In this document: positions 7,451 through 16,758 of the stretch, in pieces
Layout of the letters: each line of letters opens with the position of its first letter
Position numbering within the stretch: the stretch's first letter is position 1
NCBI GenBank assembly: GCA_035526505.1
Contig: DATLCF010000002.1
Location: 310,001-374,000 of the forward strand
From: DATLCF01 sp035526505
GTDB lineage: Bacteria > Patescibacteriota > Saccharimonadia > Saccharimonadales > UBA4665
Direction: 5' to 3'
DNA: 64,000 nt
The notes under the pieces: model-generated
What the model saw: the letters and a program-made list of their open reading frames with translations, nothing else
Database searches by the model: none
Told to the model about the DNA's origin: nothing
Translations under genes and position numbers: made by a program

Positions 7451-9091
7451 ATGTATATTCTAGGTTTCTCAGATTCAGTACACGATCGTTCGGTATGTCT
7501 TTTTAAAGATAGCGTACCGTTAGTAGCCATAGAGGAAGAACGTCTGACTCGTGTAAAGCACGGGCTGAAACTATACGGCGAGTCCCGCAAAAATCCTGGT
7601 ATATTTTCCCAAATGAACCTGGAAAGTGAAGGCACTGCCGCTAACGAAGCAGCGCTTATGCCACTTGTCGATTACTGTCTCGACGCTGCGAAGATTAGCT
7701 GGGATGACGTTGACATCACGATTGGCAACTCGTTGCACTTGGCGTTTCCGTTCCACGGAAAATCATTGTATATAAACCACCACCTGGCTCACGCCTCAGC
7801 AGCCTTCTACGCTTCAGGCTTTGAAGAAGCTGCTATCTTTGCAGCCGACGGCTACGGCGATCTCACCGATGAACACCGCTACGAAACCATTGTACTGGCA
7901 CATGGTAAAGGCAAAGACGTTAAAGTCCTTGAAACAATCGAGGGCAGCGTATCCACCTACTATGATATGCAAAACTCGCTAGGTGTTTTCTATCGCATCG
8001 GCAGTCTGTTGTCGGGCTTTGGGATGTTCGATGAAGGCAAGACAATGGGCCTTAGCTCATACGGCGAACCAGTCTATTACGATCAGATCAAGAAGTACCT
8101 GACCTTTACCGACAAAATGGTTGAGATCGACAACTGCAAGCTATGGGATGAGTTGTCAGTGGCTATCGTGCCACGCGACGACTTCAAGACACAGGCTGAT
8201 ATCGCCAGCTCATTCCAGAAACATCTCGAAGAGCTCATTGTGTTTTATGTGAACCGTTTGCACGACCTCGTAAAAACCGACTACTTGTGTATTGCCGGCG
8301 GAACAGGTTTGAACTGCGTTTCGAATGCCAAGCTTACCCTTACCACCAAATTTAAAGAAGTGTTTGTTTTCCCGGCCACTGGCGACAACGGCAACTCATT
8401 CGGCGCAGCCTACTACGCTGCGCATAAGGTGCTTGGGCTACCACGCACCAAGCAGCTCGAGCATTCTTACTTCGGTAAATCATACACGCCTGCTCAAGAA
8501 GAAAAAGCCCTCGCAAAAAAAGCGAAAGAGGTTGCTTACGAGAAGCTCGACACTAAGCGGGTAATCGCCAAAGCCGCCGACTTGCTGGAAAAAGATGAAA
8601 TCATGATGTGGTACCAGGAGGGCTGCGAACTCGGTCCGCGTGCACTTGGCCACCGCAGCATCATCGCCAACCCAACCAAGAAAGAGACAAAAGATTACAT
8701 CAATGCCCATGTCAAGTTCCGGGAGAGTTTCCGGCCGCTAGCGCCCATAGTACTTGAAGAGCGGGCGCAGGAGTTCTTCGACTTTAAGTTCAAATCTCCC
8801 TTCATGCTCTTCTCGCCAGGCGTTAAACTGCCGGCCAAAAAACTGGCGCCGGCAGTGGTGCACATCAACGACACAGCTCGTCTACAAACTCTTAATAAGC
8901 AACAAAACCCCAAGCTCTATAGCGTTATCGAAACCTTTGCCGAGACATCGGGTGTGCCAATTGTGTTAAACACTTCGTTCAACGGTAAAGATGAGCCCAT
9001 CGTCGAGACACCGGAGGAAGCGCTCAATACCTTCCTGAAATCGCCAGTCAAGCACCTATTCCTGGACAACTTTTACGTGACAAAAAAGTAG
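7451..9091 (+). CDS. NodU/CmcH-family carbamoyltransferase
   Basis: A 546-residue enzyme predicted to transfer a carbamoyl group from carbamoyl phosphate, usually via carbamoyl-AMP, to a hydroxyl of a small molecule. The Kae1-like N-terminal half has the metal-binding NHHLAHASAAF motif and AADGYGD nucleotide loop. The C-terminal half has LGPRALGHRSI and LNTSFNGKDEPI, both diagnostic of the TobZ/NodU family. The start ATG is 7 bases after the oxygenase stop, with AGGTAG between. The pairing with an oxygenase suggests that the oxygenase creates the hydroxyl acceptor; carAB nearby could supply carbamoyl phosphate. Confidence 0.9.
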   Translation: MYILGFSDSVHDRSVCLFKDSVPLVAIEEERLTRVKHGLKLYGESRKNPGIFSQMNLESEGTAANEAALMPLVDYCLDAAKISWDDVDITIGNSLHLAFPFHGKSLYINHHLAHASAAFYASGFEEAAIFAADGYGDLTDEHRYETIVLAHGKGKDVKVLETIEGSVSTYYDMQNSLGVFYRIGSLLSGFGMFDEGKTMGLSSYGEPVYYDQIKKYLTFTDKMVEIDNCKLWDELSVAIVPRDDFKTQADIASSFQKHLEELIVFYVNRLHDLVKTDYLCIAGGTGLNCVSNAKLTLTTKFKEVFVFPATGDNGNSFGAAYYAAHKVLGLPRTKQLEHSYFGKSYTPAQEEKALAKKAKEVAYEKLDTKRVIAKAADLLEKDEIMMWYQEGCELGPRALGHRSIIANPTKKETKDYINAHVKFRESFRPLAPIVLEERAQEFFDFKFKSPFMLFSPGVKLPAKKLAPAVVHINDTARLQTLNKQQNPKLYSVIETFAETSGVPIVLNTSFNGKDEPIVETPEEALNTFLKSPVKHLFLDNFYVTKK

Positions 9092-9098
9092 GGCAGTG

Positions 9099-10100
9099 AT
9101 GCATAAGCCGCCGCTCGAATTGCTACACGATTTTGTAAACGCTCCATCGCCCACCGGTTCCGAAAGGGCATTCGCAGACCATCTGCACGCCACTTTAGGG
9201 GACGCATTCGACTATGACCACTTAGAGATGCAGGAAGTGGCACCGGGCCGCTGTAACATTCTTATGGTAAAAGGCGATCCTGCCATGATGCTTACGTCAC
9301 ATATCGATACCGTACCGACCGACATCGAGCCGAGAATAGAAGACGGCATATTTTATGGAACCGGAGCCTGTGATGCGAAAGGGCAAATTGTTGCCCAGCT
9401 GAGTGCCATGCAACAAGCCCGTCGTGAGGGTTTGCAAAGCTACGGCTGTTTCTATGTTATTGGCGAGGAGGTTGACAGCAGTGGTGCCCAGGCCGTTATT
9501 AACCATCCGTTAATACGAGGTACGCATGTCTTGAACGGCGAGCCTACCAGGAACAGATTCGTAAACCGTTCCAAGGGTGTTGTCGAGGCATCAGCTACTG
9601 CAATCGGCAAAGAACAGCATAGCTCAATCGTGCCATTCAATTCCGCAATCCATACAATGATAACGGGTTTGAACCGGCTTATCGAAGACCCACATGCTGA
9701 TGCCACGGTTAATGTTGGCATATTCGAAGGCGGCAAGGCTGCCAATATGAGCGCAGCCGCTGCAGAGGCCGCGGTCAATCTGAGGATTACGAGTGACTCT
9801 GAGCCGATCGTCCGCCACACGAGAGATCGGTTAGGCAACGACATCAGTCTAAAAATCGTCAATGTCATCGAACCCTACACCTTTTATGTGCCGACCGAAT
9901 ACCGGGCCGATGCAATAGATGTCGCGTACTGTTCAGATGCCCCCTATTATGCGGCTAATTTCGACCATGTTATGATGTTTGGCCCAGGAGACATTGCCCA
10001 TGCGCATAACATTCATGAGCAAGTGGGCGGTTATGAATTAGCAGACGCAGCACGTATGATAGCCCACCTATTGTTGCGGGCCCAGGAAGGCTCTCTGTAA
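9099..10100 (+). CDS. M20-family amidohydrolase (ArgE/DapE/LysK-like)
   Basis: A 333-residue metallohydrolase of the family that removes N-acyl groups from amino acids such as N-acetylornithine, N-acetyl-lysine and succinyl-DAP, or cleaves small peptides. Motifs: H68-x-D70 in SHIDTVP, the bridging aspartate D92 in GTGACDAKG, catalytic E123-E124 in IGEEVDSSGA, an NGEPT ligand segment and a late AHNIHE histidine. The ATG at 9099 is used here; a GTG at 9096 is an alternative. It follows the carbamoyltransferase directly and precedes a terminator, so it is the last gene of this operon. It may deprotect an acylated intermediate. Confidence 0.85.
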   Translation: MHKPPLELLHDFVNAPSPTGSERAFADHLHATLGDAFDYDHLEMQEVAPGRCNILMVKGDPAMMLTSHIDTVPTDIEPRIEDGIFYGTGACDAKGQIVAQLSAMQQARREGLQSYGCFYVIGEEVDSSGAQAVINHPLIRGTHVLNGEPTRNRFVNRSKGVVEASATAIGKEQHSSIVPFNSAIHTMITGLNRLIEDPHADATVNVGIFEGGKAANMSAAAAEAAVNLRITSDSEPIVRHTRDRLGNDISLKIVNVIEPYTFYVPTEYRADAIDVAYCSDAPYYAANFDHVMMFGPGDIAHAHNIHEQVGGYELADAARMIAHLLLRAQEGSL

Positions 10101-10130
10101 ACAGGCTCATTGCCGGCTAGCAATTCCAAA

Positions 10131-10162
10131 CGAACAGTACGTCTATTTCTGCTCGTTTTTTT
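10131..10162 (+). terminator. Terminator of the oxygenase-carbamoyltransferase-M20 operon
   Basis: The stem CGAACAG/CTGCTCG (7 positions with one mismatch) is followed by seven T residues. The -35 box of argS begins in the T-run. Confidence 0.6.
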
Positions 10163-10190
10163 GACATAAAATGGCAAATCGTTTTATAGT
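10161..10190 (+). promoter_or_regulatory. Promoter of argS
   Basis: TTGACA (10161-10166) and TATAGT (10185-10190) are separated by 18 bases, close to sigma-70 consensus. It gives argS its own transcription start and a leader of about 160 bases. Confidence 0.65.
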
Positions 10191-10199
10191 TTATAGATA

Positions 10200-10358
10200 T
10201 GATCCAAAATAATGCAGTCTTGCTAAATCGTCGCCCCCGTCCTTGGGGGTTGGCGCAAGCTGCTGCGCAGTATTAAATATAACCAGTGCCGCCCCCACAC
10301 TTTTCTTTTTAAAAATAGAGCAATGATAAAGAGTGAAAGCTAAAAGGACGCACATAAT
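10200..10358 (+). promoter_or_regulatory. Structured 5' leader of argS
   Basis: The leader can form two simple hairpins, one with arms CCCCC/GGGGG around 10234-10249 and one with GCGCA/TGCGC around 10253-10269. It ends with a Shine-Dalgarno site AAGGA 10 bases before the ATG. I found no T-box consensus and no clear anti-terminator. A regulatory role is possible but not shown. Confidence 0.3.
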
Positions 10359-12029
10359 ATGAACGATAAAATCACCCAAGCCATCGAGCAGGTTTGTAAA
10401 CAGCTTTTCGACAGTGACGTCGTTGTGGCCCTGGAACGTCCTGACGAGCAATTTGGCGATGTAGCGACTAACGTAGCTATGCAGCTTGCTGGCACGCTGG
10501 GCGAAAACCCCCGGCAGATAGCCGAAAAGATAGCCGCTGGCCTGCGTGAAACAGTAGCCGATATGGTCGACGAAATTACCGTAGCCGGCCCCGGCTTTTT
10601 GAATATACGCCTTAGCGACCAGGAACTTTGGAAAGCGACACAGCATAGCCCGCTGCAAAAGTATGCCGGGCAAAAGATAGTAGCCGAATATTCCGACCCA
10701 AATCCCTTCAAAATTCTCCATGCCGGACATATCTTTACGACCGTTATTGGTGATGCTATAGCCAAATTATTAGAGTTGGCTGGTGCCGAAGTGCACCGGG
10801 TGAACTTCGGTGGTGACGTAGGGCTGCATGTCGCTAAAACTATGTACATTGTTCTGCAGCAATTCGACGGTGAAAATCCAACAAAGCTGGCTGATATCCC
10901 TGAAGAAAAGCGCTCAGAGTGGATAGCTGATGCCTATGTGAAAGGCCACGCCGCATACCTTGACGATGAAGCAGCCAAAGCGGCAATCATTGAACTCAAT
11001 AAATGCGTGTACCAGCTGCACGCCGACGACGATCACGACTCACCGTTTGCACAGATCTACTGGACTTGCCGCCAATGGAGCTATGAAGCGTTTGACGTCT
11101 TTTACGAACGTCTGGGTACGAAAATTGAAAAATACTACCCCGAGAGCGAGACAACCGAACTTGGCATGGAGGCTGTCACGAAACACATTGGTGACGTGTT
11201 CGAAAAATCGGAAGGCGCCATTATATTCCGTGGCGAAAAATACGGCTTGCACAATCGCGTATTCATCAACCAACAAGGCCTCCCGACTTACGAAACAAAA
11301 GACGTCGGCCTTATACTTAAGAAATATCAGGATTACCATTTTGACCGCTCGGTGGTGATTACCGGCAACGAACAAGAACAGTATATGGGCGTCGTCCTAA
11401 AAGCTATCGAACAGTTTCTACCTAAGCTGGCGCAGGCCACGACCTATATTCCGCATGGTATGCTCAAACTGACCGGCGGCGTAAAAATGAGCAGCCGCCT
11501 GGGTAACATCGTGCGTGCCAATGACGTCCTGGATATCACGGCTGAGGCTTTGCGTGAATCTGGCCACAAGCCGGAGGACTACATGTTGTTGGCAGCTATA
11601 AAATACGCCTTTCTAAAAGTACGGCTTGGCAGGGACCTGGTGTATGATCCGAAAGAATCTGTCGCCTTGGAAGGCAACTCCGGCCCGGTTATCCTGTATG
11701 CCCGTGCGCGCGCCCGAAGCATTTTAAAAAAAGCAGCTGCCGCTGTAGATACCAGCAACAATACAGCACTAGAAGCCAACGAACGCAGTCTGCTCCGCAA
11801 AATCACCGAGTACACGGAAGCCACAAACAAAGCTATCGAAGAGCTCATGCCGCACAATATTTGTACCTACCTGTATGAACTGGCTCAAGACTTCAACCGT
11901 TTTTACGAACACAACCGTGTGTTGGGCGACCCGCGTGAAGCTGTTCGCCTGCGGCTAGTGGCTAGCTATGCCGATACTCTGCAGGCTGGATTGCAGCTGC
12001 TCAATATTACTGCATCTGACGAAATATAA
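10359..12029 (+). CDS. argS: Arginyl-tRNA synthetase
   Basis: Class I synthetase that charges tRNA-Arg. The N-terminal Add1-like domain (about 1-85) is followed by the catalytic domain with the HIGH equivalent HAGH at 121-124 and the KMSK equivalent KMSSRLGN near 376. The C-terminal anticodon-binding helical domain includes the conserved FNRFYE segment. At 556 residues it is full length. It sits between an operon for amino-acid modification and the convergent GNAT-carB-carA unit. It may be the housekeeping enzyme or, if a second argS exists in the genome, a self-protection copy; the window alone cannot tell. Confidence 0.95.
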   Translation: MNDKITQAIEQVCKQLFDSDVVVALERPDEQFGDVATNVAMQLAGTLGENPRQIAEKIAAGLRETVADMVDEITVAGPGFLNIRLSDQELWKATQHSPLQKYAGQKIVAEYSDPNPFKILHAGHIFTTVIGDAIAKLLELAGAEVHRVNFGGDVGLHVAKTMYIVLQQFDGENPTKLADIPEEKRSEWIADAYVKGHAAYLDDEAAKAAIIELNKCVYQLHADDDHDSPFAQIYWTCRQWSYEAFDVFYERLGTKIEKYYPESETTELGMEAVTKHIGDVFEKSEGAIIFRGEKYGLHNRVFINQQGLPTYETKDVGLILKKYQDYHFDRSVVITGNEQEQYMGVVLKAIEQFLPKLAQATTYIPHGMLKLTGGVKMSSRLGNIVRANDVLDITAEALRESGHKPEDYMLLAAIKYAFLKVRLGRDLVYDPKESVALEGNSGPVILYARARARSILKKAAAAVDTSNNTALEANERSLLRKITEYTEATNKAIEELMPHNICTYLYELAQDFNRFYEHNRVLGDPREAVRLRLVASYADTLQAGLQLLNITASDEI

Positions 12030-12037
12030 TCAGCGTG

Positions 12038-12484
12038 CTATACGGCTGCGCGTTCCATTTTGCGGTGGGGAATACCCGCATCCATAAAGACATCACCAGT
12101 TGCGCTATAGCCTAGGTTTTCGTAAAAGCCGAGTGCGTGGACCTGCGCCTCCAGCACGCTAGGGCGTTCTTGGGCGTCAAGGCGCCCTAGGATGTGTCGC
12201 ATGAGCGTCTTGCCATAGCCCTTGCCTTGGTGTGCTGCCAGTACTGACACACGTTCGACTTTTACCCCCTCGTGGCCATAGGGGCGGATGCGCGCGGCGG
12301 CCACTGCTTCATCACCTACATACCCGATAAAATGTTCAGCCTCTGCATCGAGGCCATCGATTTCCAGATCAACTGGTACATCCTGGTCTTCGACAAATAC
12401 TGCCCAGCGGACAGCAAGCGCGTCACTGATATCTTCGGTGCCGCCGCGGGTTTCTATTTGGAGCGATTGGTGTTGTTCAGTCAT
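12038..12484 (-). CDS. GNAT-family N-acetyltransferase
   Basis: A 148-residue single-domain acetyltransferase of the ElaA/YjcF type. The acetyl-CoA loop is QGKGYGKTLM (about residues 86-95), preceded by the beta-4 strand KVERVSVL. It lies downstream of carB in the same orientation, 24 bases away, and ends 8 bases from the convergent argS stop. The substrate is not known. Next to an M20 deacylase, an acetylation/deacetylation pair acting on one metabolite is conceivable. Confidence 0.85.
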   Translation of the reverse strand: MTEQHQSLQIETRGGTEDISDALAVRWAVFVEDQDVPVDLEIDGLDAEAEHFIGYVGDEAVAAARIRPYGHEGVKVERVSVLAAHQGKGYGKTLMRHILGRLDAQERPSVLEAQVHALGFYENLGYSATGDVFMDAGIPHRKMERAAV

Positions 12485-12508
12485 AATTTACCTTATTATA
12501 AAATGTAT

Positions 12509-15500
12509 TTATTGCGATGCCAACCCTGTCGGGTAGTCCTGTAGTGCCTTAATGCGTCTTGATACATTGTCACGAGACATAAGACACCGCATAAGCTGCT
12601 GGCCGGTCTTGGCGTTCGTGATAAGGGGCAGGTGATTGTCGACTGCTAAACGGCGAGCCGTCGCTGCCAGGCCGTCGGTTTCATCGGCGGCGGGTATACA
12701 GATCATAAGTGCTACCTGCTTGGCAGTAATAGCTGTTTCGACACTCGGTTCGCGTGATTGCTCGATTTTATGCACGAGCATGGTTGCTATGTCCCGATCC
12801 TGCATAAAAGCATGGGTACCGGGGGTGCATTGCACTTGCCATCCATCCTGCACTAATGCTGCGACCTCGTCCACGAACACTTTTTTATGTGAATCGGGCA
12901 GGCTGAGCAGTATACTCTTGTGGGCTACATGCTGGTCAGTGGCCAGCCAGGAAGTATAAAATGCTTCGGCAAAGGTATCGCCTAGGCAGGCCACCTCCCC
13001 TGTAGAGGCCATCTCAACACTGGCTACCGGATCGGCGCCTTTCAAACGATTATAAGAGAACTGGGGGCTTTTGACTCCCACGTAGGGCAGGTTAGCCGTT
13101 TGGTGAGAAGAGTCGCTGCCCTCGCCTAACATGGCCTCAGTGGCGGCTGTAATAAAATTGTGGCCGCTGACTTTAGAAACAAATGGGAAAGACCGTGATG
13201 CCCGGACGTTGCATTCGATCACCTTGAGCTCGTCATTTTTGTACAAAAACTGGATGTTGAATGGACCGGTTATGTTCAGTTGTCCGGCGATTACTTTCGC
13301 CGTCTGCCGCACGCGCTGAATAGTTTGGGATGTTAGTTGCTGTGCCGGGAAAACAACTGTCGCATCGCCCGAGTGCACGCCGGCATTCTCGATATGCTCG
13401 GAAATAGCGTGGAGTTCGAGTATGCCATTGCGGGCAACGCCATCTATTTCAATTTCTTTCGCATCGGTTATAAACCGCGATATCACGACAGGATGGTCTG
13501 GCGATAATAATGCAGCCTCCTGGAGATAGCGCTTCATTTCTTTCTCATCGGAGACAACGTTCATTGCACCTCCGGACAATACGTACGAAGGTCGGATAAG
13601 CAGTGGGTAACCGACGGCTGCTGCAAAGGTTTTTGCCTTTTGGAAGCTTGTTACTTCCTGCCAGGCAGGCTGGTCGATGCCAAGCGTTGTCAGCATAGCG
13701 GAAAACTTCTGCCGGTCTTCGGCCCGGTCGATCTGTAACGGCGGCGTACCCATGATCGGATAGCCGCGGGTTGCCAGTGGTAATGCAACGTTATTGGCAA
13801 TCTGGCCGCCAACTGACACGATAATACCGTTGGGCTGCTCGAAATCAGCGATATCCTGCAACCGCTCTAACGTCAGTTCTTCAAAGTACAGCCGATCTGA
13901 ACGGTCGAAATCAGTAGACACTGTTTCGGGGTTGGAATTGACCATGATGCTCGGTATGTTATGTGCTTGCAGTGTTTTTATGGCACTGACCGCGCACCAG
14001 TCAAACTCTACTGACGAACCGATACAGTATGGCCCCGACCCGATAACTACCACCGCCTTAGAATGTAGTGATGCAAGGTCGTGATCGACACCATGGTATG
14101 TCAGATAGAGATAGTTAGTAGTAGCAGCGAATTCTCCGGCCATGGTGTCTATTTGGCGCACCACGGGTATAATGCCTAGCTTTTGGCGGCGTTTGCGCAT
14201 GACTGCTTCAGTCGTACCTTTTATGCCTGCCAGTACGCGGTCGGCAAATCCGTATCGCTTGGCTTCCAGGAATAGCGGGCGTGTTAAAGGTTTTGTCTGC
14301 AAGCTGACCTCCATCTGTTGTATAGCCGACAGTTGTTCCAGGAACCATGGGTCGATAGCTGTTGATTTGTGGAGGGAGCCGACAGTTTCCCCCTGCTTTA
14401 AAGCTTCATACAGAGCAAAAATACGGCGGTCAGTCACCGGATTCACTTCTTGTAGAGGGCGAGTGAACGTGCAGGGGTGGTCGGTAAGGCCATGGGCGCC
14501 GATATTCAGCATGCGCAATGCCTTCTGGAGTGCTTCCGGGAATGAGCGCCCCAGCGCCATAACTTCGCCGACACTCTTCATCTCTGAACCTAACCGATGA
14601 TCGCTTGATTTAAGCTTCGCCAAATCCCAACGGGGGATTTTGACCGCTATATAATCCAGTGCCGGCTCGCAGAAAGCAGACGTCGTACCGGTGACCGCGT
14701 TCCGCAGTTCGTGCAATAGCTTGCCCAGCATCAGCTTGGTGGCGACGAAGGCTAGCGGATAACCCGTTGCCTTAGAGGCAAGAGCACTTGAACGTGACAG
14801 GCGGGCATTTACTTCAATGACCCGGTAGTCCCCGTTGGCGGGGTTGAGTGCGTACTGGATATTACACTCGCCGATAATTTTCAAATGGGTAATCGTCTTG
14901 ATGGCGATTTGGCGAAGGGCGTGATACTCGGTATTAGTCAGCGTCTGCGAAGGGGCGACCACGATGCTTTCACCGGTATGGATACCCATGGGATCAAAGT
15001 TTTCCATGTTACAAACAGTGATCGTATTGCCGGCGCTGTCACGTACGACTTCGTATTCTATTTCTTTCCAGCCTAACAGGTATTCTTCGATCAATAGTTG
15101 CGGGACTGCCTGCAATGTTTCGTTGGCTCGCTGACGCAACTCCGCTTCGTTATTGATACGGCCCGAACCTAGCCCGCCCAGGCTATACCCGGAGCGGAGC
15201 ATGATTGGGTAGCCTATAGTATTGGCTGCCGCCGCCGCTTCGTCAGTAGTGTATACGGCAATGCTGCGGGCAGTGTGGACGCCGATCTGATCGAGCGCCA
15301 CCTTAAATAGTTCCCGGTCTTCAGTTGTCTTGATCGAATCAATTGACGTGCCCAGAATGGTGATCCCAAGCCGCTGCACTACACCGCTGTCGTGAAGCGC
15401 CAGACCCAGGTTAAGTGCCGTCTGGCCGCCAAAGCTCAGCAACAGCGCATCAGGCATTTCCTGCTCTAATATCCTGGCAACGGTCTGTATCTGCAATGGC

Positions 15501-15697
15501 TGCAAATATACACGGTCGGCCATATCACTATCGGTTTGTACGGTAGCGATATTGGGATTAACCAGCACTGTATAGATACCTTCTTCCTTCAGTGCCTTAA
15601 TAGCCTGCGAACCGGAATAGTCAAACTCACCAGCTTGGCCGATCTTCAGCCCGCCAGAACCGAGAATCACCACTTTTTTGATAGTCTTTGTCCTCAT
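12509..15697 (-). CDS. carB: Carbamoyl-phosphate synthase large subunit
   Basis: A 1062-residue enzyme that makes carbamoyl phosphate from bicarbonate, two ATP and ammonia passed from CarA. It has the usual duplicated layout: first pre-ATP-grasp and ATP-grasp half (about 1-550, starting GSGGLKIGQAGEFDYSG), second half (about 550-930, GSGPYCIGSSVEFDW) and a C-terminal MGS-like allosteric domain (about 930-1062). The start overlaps the carA stop by four bases, giving a coupled complex. Many CPR genomes lack pyrimidine and arginine biosynthesis, so the product may serve the nearby carbamoyltransferase rather than those pathways. Confidence 0.97.
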   Translation of the reverse strand: MRTKTIKKVVILGSGGLKIGQAGEFDYSGSQAIKALKEEGIYTVLVNPNIATVQTDSDMADRVYLQPLQIQTVARILEQEMPDALLLSFGGQTALNLGLALHDSGVVQRLGITILGTSIDSIKTTEDRELFKVALDQIGVHTARSIAVYTTDEAAAAANTIGYPIMLRSGYSLGGLGSGRINNEAELRQRANETLQAVPQLLIEEYLLGWKEIEYEVVRDSAGNTITVCNMENFDPMGIHTGESIVVAPSQTLTNTEYHALRQIAIKTITHLKIIGECNIQYALNPANGDYRVIEVNARLSRSSALASKATGYPLAFVATKLMLGKLLHELRNAVTGTTSAFCEPALDYIAVKIPRWDLAKLKSSDHRLGSEMKSVGEVMALGRSFPEALQKALRMLNIGAHGLTDHPCTFTRPLQEVNPVTDRRIFALYEALKQGETVGSLHKSTAIDPWFLEQLSAIQQMEVSLQTKPLTRPLFLEAKRYGFADRVLAGIKGTTEAVMRKRRQKLGIIPVVRQIDTMAGEFAATTNYLYLTYHGVDHDLASLHSKAVVVIGSGPYCIGSSVEFDWCAVSAIKTLQAHNIPSIMVNSNPETVSTDFDRSDRLYFEELTLERLQDIADFEQPNGIIVSVGGQIANNVALPLATRGYPIMGTPPLQIDRAEDRQKFSAMLTTLGIDQPAWQEVTSFQKAKTFAAAVGYPLLIRPSYVLSGGAMNVVSDEKEMKRYLQEAALLSPDHPVVISRFITDAKEIEIDGVARNGILELHAISEHIENAGVHSGDATVVFPAQQLTSQTIQRVRQTAKVIAGQLNITGPFNIQFLYKNDELKVIECNVRASRSFPFVSKVSGHNFITAATEAMLGEGSDSSHQTANLPYVGVKSPQFSYNRLKGADPVASVEMASTGEVACLGDTFAEAFYTSWLATDQHVAHKSILLSLPDSHKKVFVDEVAALVQDGWQVQCTPGTHAFMQDRDIATMLVHKIEQSREPSVETAITAKQVALMICIPAADETDGLAATARRLAVDNHLPLITNAKTGQQLMRCLMSRDNVSRRIKALQDYPTGLASQ

Positions 15698-16752
15698 AAT
15701 GCTTGGTAAAACCTTTTAAATAACCATGTCGTATCGGTCGGGCCAGGGCAGGCCTCAGGGTGGAATTGGACTGCAAAAAAAGGCTTATCGGCGCACTCGA
15801 TACCTTCTACTGAATCATCGTTAAGATTCCGGAATAACACCTTCCACCCCTCGGGCAACGACGTTTCGTCGATAGCATAACCGTGGTTTTGACTCGTGAC
15901 GTAACAACGCTGATTGCCCGTATCGATGCACGGTTGGTTGTGTCCGCGATGCCCATACTTCAATTTATACGTCTGGGCGCCCGCGGCCAGACCCATGATC
16001 TGGTTGCCCAGGCATATACCAAACATTGCCTTGCCTTGGGCGAAAGCTTTACGGGCAATCTGTACGGTTGGCATATAGGCAGCGGGGTCTCCAGGGCCGT
16101 TGGAGAGGATAACCCCGTCATAGTCTTCGGAAGTATAGTCGTAGTCGCTTGGTACCTGTTTCACGCTCACAGGCAGTTGTAGCAAATGATTGAGTATTCC
16201 GCCTTTGGCACCGCAATCTACTAGTATAACCTTTTTGGCATGGTGGCTGTTATGGTGTATCACACCCTGCGATGGTGTTTGCGAATACATAGGCGCTCTA
16301 TCGGACATATTTATTGGTTTACCACTTATATAGCCCTGCATCGTACCTTGCGTGCGTAGATGCTTGGTTAATTTTCTTGTATCCAGTCCAGTGATAATGG
16401 GGATGCTTTGGGAATGTAGCCATGTCAACAGCGACATATCCGCCTGAGTATGGCTGGGGCTAACCGCCACTTCGCTTACAATAACGCCGTTCAGGTGGAT
16501 TCTTTGAGATTCGACATCTTTAAGGTGTACACCATAATTCCCGATCAGCGGATAGGTAAAGACGAGTAATTGTTCCGCATAAGAGGGGTCAGTAAGCGAT
16601 TCTACATATCCGGTCATACCGGTATTAAATACAACTTCTCCGGCATAGACGTCTTTTTGCCAGGCAGGCAGATTACCGGTAAAAACAGTACCGTCAGCAA
16701 GGTAGAGTGCGCCGGGCTTGTGGGTAAAGAGGGCTGGGCTGGTATATTTCAT
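15694..16752 (-). CDS. carA: Carbamoyl-phosphate synthase small (glutaminase) subunit
   Basis: The amidotransferase subunit that hydrolyses glutamine and channels ammonia to CarB. The N-terminal CPSase domain (about 1-140) contains VFNTGMTGYVESLTDPSY. The class I glutaminase domain has the nucleophile elbow FGICLGNQ and the His-Glu pair in VQFHPEACPGP. The ATG at 16752 is chosen; an in-frame TTG two codons upstream sits better behind an AAGGA site and may be the true start. No trpE-like or pyrimidine gene follows, only carB and a GNAT. Confidence 0.95.
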   Translation of the reverse strand: MKYTSPALFTHKPGALYLADGTVFTGNLPAWQKDVYAGEVVFNTGMTGYVESLTDPSYAEQLLVFTYPLIGNYGVHLKDVESQRIHLNGVIVSEVAVSPSHTQADMSLLTWLHSQSIPIITGLDTRKLTKHLRTQGTMQGYISGKPINMSDRAPMYSQTPSQGVIHHNSHHAKKVILVDCGAKGGILNHLLQLPVSVKQVPSDYDYTSEDYDGVILSNGPGDPAAYMPTVQIARKAFAQGKAMFGICLGNQIMGLAAGAQTYKLKYGHRGHNQPCIDTGNQRCYVTSQNHGYAIDETSLPEGWKVLFRNLNDDSVEGIECADKPFFAVQFHPEACPGPTDTTWLFKRFYQAL

Positions 16753-16758
16753 GGTCAA

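Noticed and set aside
10200..10358. T-box riboswitch upstream of argS
   Set aside because: No T-box core, specifier loop or terminator/antiterminator pair could be seen; only two simple hairpins are present.
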